Shown: piece after piece, positions 60,900 to 64,000 of the stretch
Position numbering within the stretch: the first letter of the stretch is position 1
Layout of the letters: each line of letters starts with the position of its first letter
Assembly: GCF_011516755.1 (NCBI RefSeq)
Contig: NZ_WOSY01000002.1
Coordinates: forward strand, 62,001 to 126,000
From: Acetobacter conturbans
Lineage (GTDB): Bacteria > Pseudomonadota > Alphaproteobacteria > Acetobacterales > Acetobacteraceae
Length of the DNA stretch: 64,000 bases
Direction: 5' to 3'
Made by a program: the position numbers and the translations under genes
Notes under the pieces: model-generated
Seen by the model: the letters and a program-made list of their open reading frames with translations, nothing else
Told to the model about the DNA's origin: nothing
The model's database searches: none

Positions 60900-62339
60900 A
60901 TGAAACGCAAAGCTGCCCCTGAAGTCGCTGTCAGCCACTCAGAAACGCCCTTCCTGAACCGTGTCGAGCGCCAGAAACATGGCGTTGCGCTTCGGAAGAC
61001 CGCCAATCGTGCGAGCCATGCCGACTGGTCTCCTGCCTCAGGGCGAGCGATGCCGCTGGAGCAACTGGCCGGTCAGGGAGCCACGCGCATCCCCGCCCTG
61101 CTGCCGGTTCGTTATTCCCGCATGAAAGCATCGCCTTTCGCCTTTCTGCGCGGAGCGGCGATCATCATGGCGAACGATCTCGCCAATACCCCTACCAGCG
61201 GCCTGACAGTGCAGTCCTGTGGTGACTGCCATCTGGCGAATTTCGGAAGCTATGCCTCGCCTGAAGGGGTGCCGGTTTTCGATATCAATGACTTCGATGA
61301 GACGCTTCGCGCTCCATTCGAATGGGATGTGAAGCGTCTGGGAACGTCTCTTGTTCTTGCAGGCATGGAAAACGGCCTCTCCGACAAGAACTCGCGCCTG
61401 CTTGCCGAGAGAATGACGCAGACCTACGCCGCCCAAATGACCCGTCTGGCGGCTCTCTCACCGCTGGAAGTGTGGGCCGACCGCATCGACCTGATGGCCG
61501 CGATCAATAATTTCACGGATCAGAAGGTCCGTGATCGCGTCAAGGCTCAACTCCAGCGTCGCATGGACAGCGCCGATCATCACTTCGACCTTGTCGATGT
61601 CAGTGGCAGCGTCCCGTCCCTCTGCGAGCATCCCCCTCTGGTGGTGCGACTGAATGCCGAAGATGACACCATCCGGTCTGCGTTCCGCCGGTATCTGTCC
61701 ACCCAGCCCCCCGAACGCGCCATTCTGCTTGAGCGCTACCGGCTTCAGGATGTCATTTTCAAGGTCGTCGGCGTCGGTAGTGTCGGCATGTTCTGCGCCA
61801 TCGGCCTGTTCGTCACGGCGGACAACGAGACGTTGCTGCTCCAGATCAAGGAAGCGCAGACATCCGTGCTCGCGCCTTTCACCGCCCCCTCTCCGCTCCA
61901 CAATCAGGGAGAGCGTGTCGTCGCCGGTCAGCGGATGATGCAGGCCGTGTTCGATCCTTTTCTGGGCTGGACCCATACGAGTACGTCGCCAACAACCGCT
62001 GCCGCATCCCCGGTTCTCACCGAGACGCCCGAGGAACGGCAGTTTTACGTCCGGCGACTGAAAGACACGCGTCTTGCGGCGATCGGTTCCGACGTGGCGC
62101 AGGAAGGACTGGCGGACTACGCGCTTCTGTGCGGTCGCACTTTGGCCCGTGCGCATGCCCGCACCGGAGACGTTGCCGCCATCGCTGGCTATCTGGGAAA
62201 AGGACGGGGTTTCTCGGATGCCATCGCCTCGTTCTCCGCGCAGTATGCACGCCAGACCCGCTTCGACTGGGAAATGTTTTGTAAAAATCTCTCGCCGGAC
62301 AATACTCTTCCGGAGCCGCACTCATTCCGAAAGCCGTAA
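60900..62339 (+). CDS. DUF2252 family protein
   Basis: A 479-residue protein with RYSRMKASPFAFLRGAAIIM, VQSCGDCHLANFGSYASPEG, then DINDFDETLRAPFEWDVKRL and later RVVAGQRMMQAVFDPFLGWT, all defining DUF2252. The GDCHLANFG and DFD segments resemble the catalytic loop and metal site of aminoglycoside phosphotransferase-like kinases, so a kinase-type activity is plausible but unshown. It follows the permease after 56 bases. Confidence 0.85.
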   Translation: MKRKAAPEVAVSHSETPFLNRVERQKHGVALRKTANRASHADWSPASGRAMPLEQLAGQGATRIPALLPVRYSRMKASPFAFLRGAAIIMANDLANTPTSGLTVQSCGDCHLANFGSYASPEGVPVFDINDFDETLRAPFEWDVKRLGTSLVLAGMENGLSDKNSRLLAERMTQTYAAQMTRLAALSPLEVWADRIDLMAAINNFTDQKVRDRVKAQLQRRMDSADHHFDLVDVSGSVPSLCEHPPLVVRLNAEDDTIRSAFRRYLSTQPPERAILLERYRLQDVIFKVVGVGSVGMFCAIGLFVTADNETLLLQIKEAQTSVLAPFTAPSPLHNQGERVVAGQRMMQAVFDPFLGWTHTSTSPTTAAASPVLTETPEERQFYVRRLKDTRLAAIGSDVAQEGLADYALLCGRTLARAHARTGDVAAIAGYLGKGRGFSDAIASFSAQYARQTRFDWEMFCKNLSPDNTLPEPHSFRKP

Positions 62340-62515
62340 GGACACAGCGTGACGCGCGGATATCCCCGGTTGACCGAAGATATCTGGCGTCACGATGGCT
62401 GCGTGCATCGCAAAAATCACAGGGATCACGAAAGAGTTATCGCCTGATGGCTTTTGCCACCGGCCTTCCTCTGCTGGTCAAGCACCTTAATTTGGCTTAG
62501 ATTTTCATCCCATCC

Positions 62516-63694
62516 ATGAACACTTCCCAATCCAGTGGCCCGGCGACAGCCAGGAGCGACAATCACGATCATCCTGAATGGGCCATCGCACCAAGCGGCA
62601 ACGAAGCGGTCCTGCAGGTCTCAGGAGACTGGATCGTCGACGAGGCTGTACCTGCCAGCCTGCCTGACGATGCGTTCAAGGCAGTACAGGGCGGTTCCGG
62701 TTCGGCTTTGACAGTCGACACCACGCGGATCGGCCGCTGGGATTCTTCCCTCGTTTCTTTTCTCTGGAGCGCGAAACAGGCTGCTGCCAGAACCGGCATG
62801 ACCTTCGATGTCAGTCAGCTTCCTCGCGGTATGCAGCGGCTGTTTTCGCTTCTGCCGGAAACACCTCAGGCCCCTGCAACGCCCCACACCTGCATTCCCA
62901 ATCCGTTCCGGACCAGCGGCATCTTCACGCTCGCGACTCTGGACGAAATCGGAGCGGTCACGACTCTCGGTATTGAGACTGCCCGCACCGCCCCAAAGGG
63001 ACTAAGCGGTCATGGCGGCATGCGACTACGCGATCTGCTGTCCAATATCTTCGATGCGGGACCATCCGCCCTGATCATCGTGAGCGTGGTCAACTTCCTT
63101 GTGGGTGCAATTCTTGCCTTCGTAGGCGCTATCCAGCTCCAGAAGTTCTCGGCCGATATTTATGTCGCGAACCTTGTGGGAATCGCCTGCGTCCGCGAAC
63201 TTTCCGCCGTGATGACCGCGATCATCATGGCCGGTCGCACAGGCGGCGCTTATGCCGCCCGCATCGCGACCATGCTGGGAAATGAGGAAATCGACGCCCT
63301 TCAGGTCTTCGGCATTCCCATCTCAAGCTACATTCTGCTCCCCGCAGTCCTCTCCCTGATGATCATGATGCCGCTGCTCTATCTCTATGGCTGCCTGATG
63401 AGCATTGCAGGTGGTTATACGGTGGCCGTCGGTATGCTGCCCGACATCACCGGCGCCGGTTACATTCACCAGACCTTCTATGCGATCGATCTCCATCAGT
63501 TCGAATTCGGCTTCATGAAGTCGATCGTCTTCGCCGTCATGATTGGTCTGACGGCCTGCCGGATCGGCCTTAAAGCTGGCAGGAGCGCCGCAGATGTGGG
63601 AACCGCCGCCACGTCCGCCGTCGTGGTGGGCATCGTCGGTGTCATCGCGCTTGATGCGATATTTGCCGTCATCGCCAATGCGGTAGGCATCTGA
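62516..63694 (+). CDS. mlaE: MlaE-family ABC permease with N-terminal STAS domain
   Basis: The 392-residue protein has a STAS-like domain at residues 22-115 (LQVSGDWIVDEAVPASL, VDTTRIGRWDSSLVSFL), then a DUF140 permease: FLVGAILAFVGAIQLQKFSA, VRELSAVMTAIIMAGRTGGA, ATMLGNEEIDALQVFGIPIS. In this subfamily one protein combines the STAS (MlaB-like) and permease (MlaE) parts. It works with the ATPase gene starting three bases downstream in retrograde or anterograde lipid movement across the envelope. It is clearly different from the MlaE-like protein at 42.4-43.4 kb. Confidence 0.9.
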   Translation: MNTSQSSGPATARSDNHDHPEWAIAPSGNEAVLQVSGDWIVDEAVPASLPDDAFKAVQGGSGSALTVDTTRIGRWDSSLVSFLWSAKQAAARTGMTFDVSQLPRGMQRLFSLLPETPQAPATPHTCIPNPFRTSGIFTLATLDEIGAVTTLGIETARTAPKGLSGHGGMRLRDLLSNIFDAGPSALIIVSVVNFLVGAILAFVGAIQLQKFSADIYVANLVGIACVRELSAVMTAIIMAGRTGGAYAARIATMLGNEEIDALQVFGIPISSYILLPAVLSLMIMMPLLYLYGCLMSIAGGYTVAVGMLPDITGAGYIHQTFYAIDLHQFEFGFMKSIVFAVMIGLTACRIGLKAGRSAADVGTAATSAVVVGIVGVIALDAIFAVIANAVGI

Positions 63695-63697
63695 GCA

Positions 63698-64000
63698 ATG
63701 GAAAGAGACGCCACCTCACAAGCTACGCAGACCCTGCCGACAGACGAGGTTTTGCTGTCCCTGCGTGACATCACCATCGGTTACGGCAGCAAGATCATCC
63801 AGCAGAACGTCTCGATGGACGTAAAGCGTGGCTCGATCTTCGCCATCATGGGAGGCTCCGGCTGCGGCAAGAGCACCATCCTTCGCAGCATGATCGGCCT
63901 GCTTCGTCCCAAATCGGGTGGATACACGGTCGACGGCGATGATTACTGGACGGGCCCCGACAGTCATCGCACCGCACTCAACCGCCGGTTTGGCGTACTG
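63698..64000 (+). CDS. mlaF: MlaF-type ABC ATPase, N-terminal part (cut by window edge)
   Basis: The first 101 residues contain ILSLRD-like strand DEVLLSLRDITIGYGSKIIQ, then a canonical Walker A MGGSGCGKSTILRSMIGLL. The Q-loop, signature and Walker B would lie beyond the window. It starts three bases after the mlaE stop, so the two are coupled. Its intact P-loop contrasts with the degenerate MlaF-like protein at 41.7-42.4 kb, showing that the organism also keeps a working Mla ATPase. Confidence 0.88.
   Translation, partial: MERDATSQATQTLPTDEVLLSLRDITIGYGSKIIQQNVSMDVKRGSIFAIMGGSGCGKSTILRSMIGLLRPKSGGYTVDGDDYWTGPDSHRTALNRRFGVL

Overview
The window is almost entirely chromosomal backbone from an alphaproteobacterium, most likely an acetic acid bacterium (Acetobacteraceae). 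The reasons are moderately high GC, fliX divergent from flgI, an alphaproteobacterial single-cysteine DksA, the methyltransferase/comF/grxC/DUF1178 cluster and a fused CysNC. The genus cannot be fixed from sequence alone. I see no prophage, CRISPR array or intact insertion sequence. About 63 protein genes and three tRNA genes (Leu-GAG, Thr-GGT, Leu-CAA) are supported.

Layout. 1-2.4 kb: end of a PRC-barrel protein, an MFS transporter, lipB. 2.4-6.4 kb: tRNA-Leu, galU and a phosphohexomutase (sugar-nucleotide supply), DUF3553, moaA. 6.5-11 kb: a catalytically degenerate RlaP-like nucleotidyltransferase, an AtzG/AtzE-type amidase pair, and DUF1275, DUF4112 and MarC membrane proteins. 11-18.3 kb: UDG-family protein and cobB (overlapping), a GT39-like glycosyltransferase, the sulfate-assimilation operon cysH-cysD-cysNC, a beta-class GST. 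18.4-26.9 kb: methyltransferase, comF, grxC, DUF1178, DUF2147, a copper-uptake pair (Met/His-rich DUF2946 protein plus OprC-like TonB receptor), DUF1543, DUF3147 and a zinc alcohol dehydrogenase. 26.9-39.6 kb: a hybrid phytochrome-like HWE kinase lacking its chromophore ligands, YqaA, about 1 kb without a credible gene, bestrophin, a porin, carD, a TPR/glycosyltransferase protein, SulP and a TadG-like vWA protein.

39.6-45.8 kb holds the most unusual locus: a tightly packed six-gene minus-strand operon. It encodes a CACHE-GAF membrane sensor ending in a cyclase domain without catalytic residues, an MlaE-like permease, an MlaF-like protein without Walker A, signature motif or H-switch, an MlaD/MCE protein, a lipoprotein with a TPR-like helical region and a tiny lipoprotein. 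A second Mla set (STAS-MlaE and an MlaF with an intact Walker A) starts at the right edge. The degenerate operon may therefore be a sensory or scaffold derivative of a lipid-transport system, or may borrow a working ATPase.

45.8-64 kb: MATE efflux, tRNA-Thr, dksA, fliX divergent from flgI-flgJ-flgN-like, a histone H1-like basic protein, mtnA, a DUF2272 lipoprotein, rhodanese, cysK, a structured intergenic region with a strong terminator, serC, tRNA-Leu, grxB, argC, an amino-acid permease, a DUF2252 protein and the second Mla locus. Sulfur metabolism is spread over three loci (cysHDNC, cysK, mtnA).
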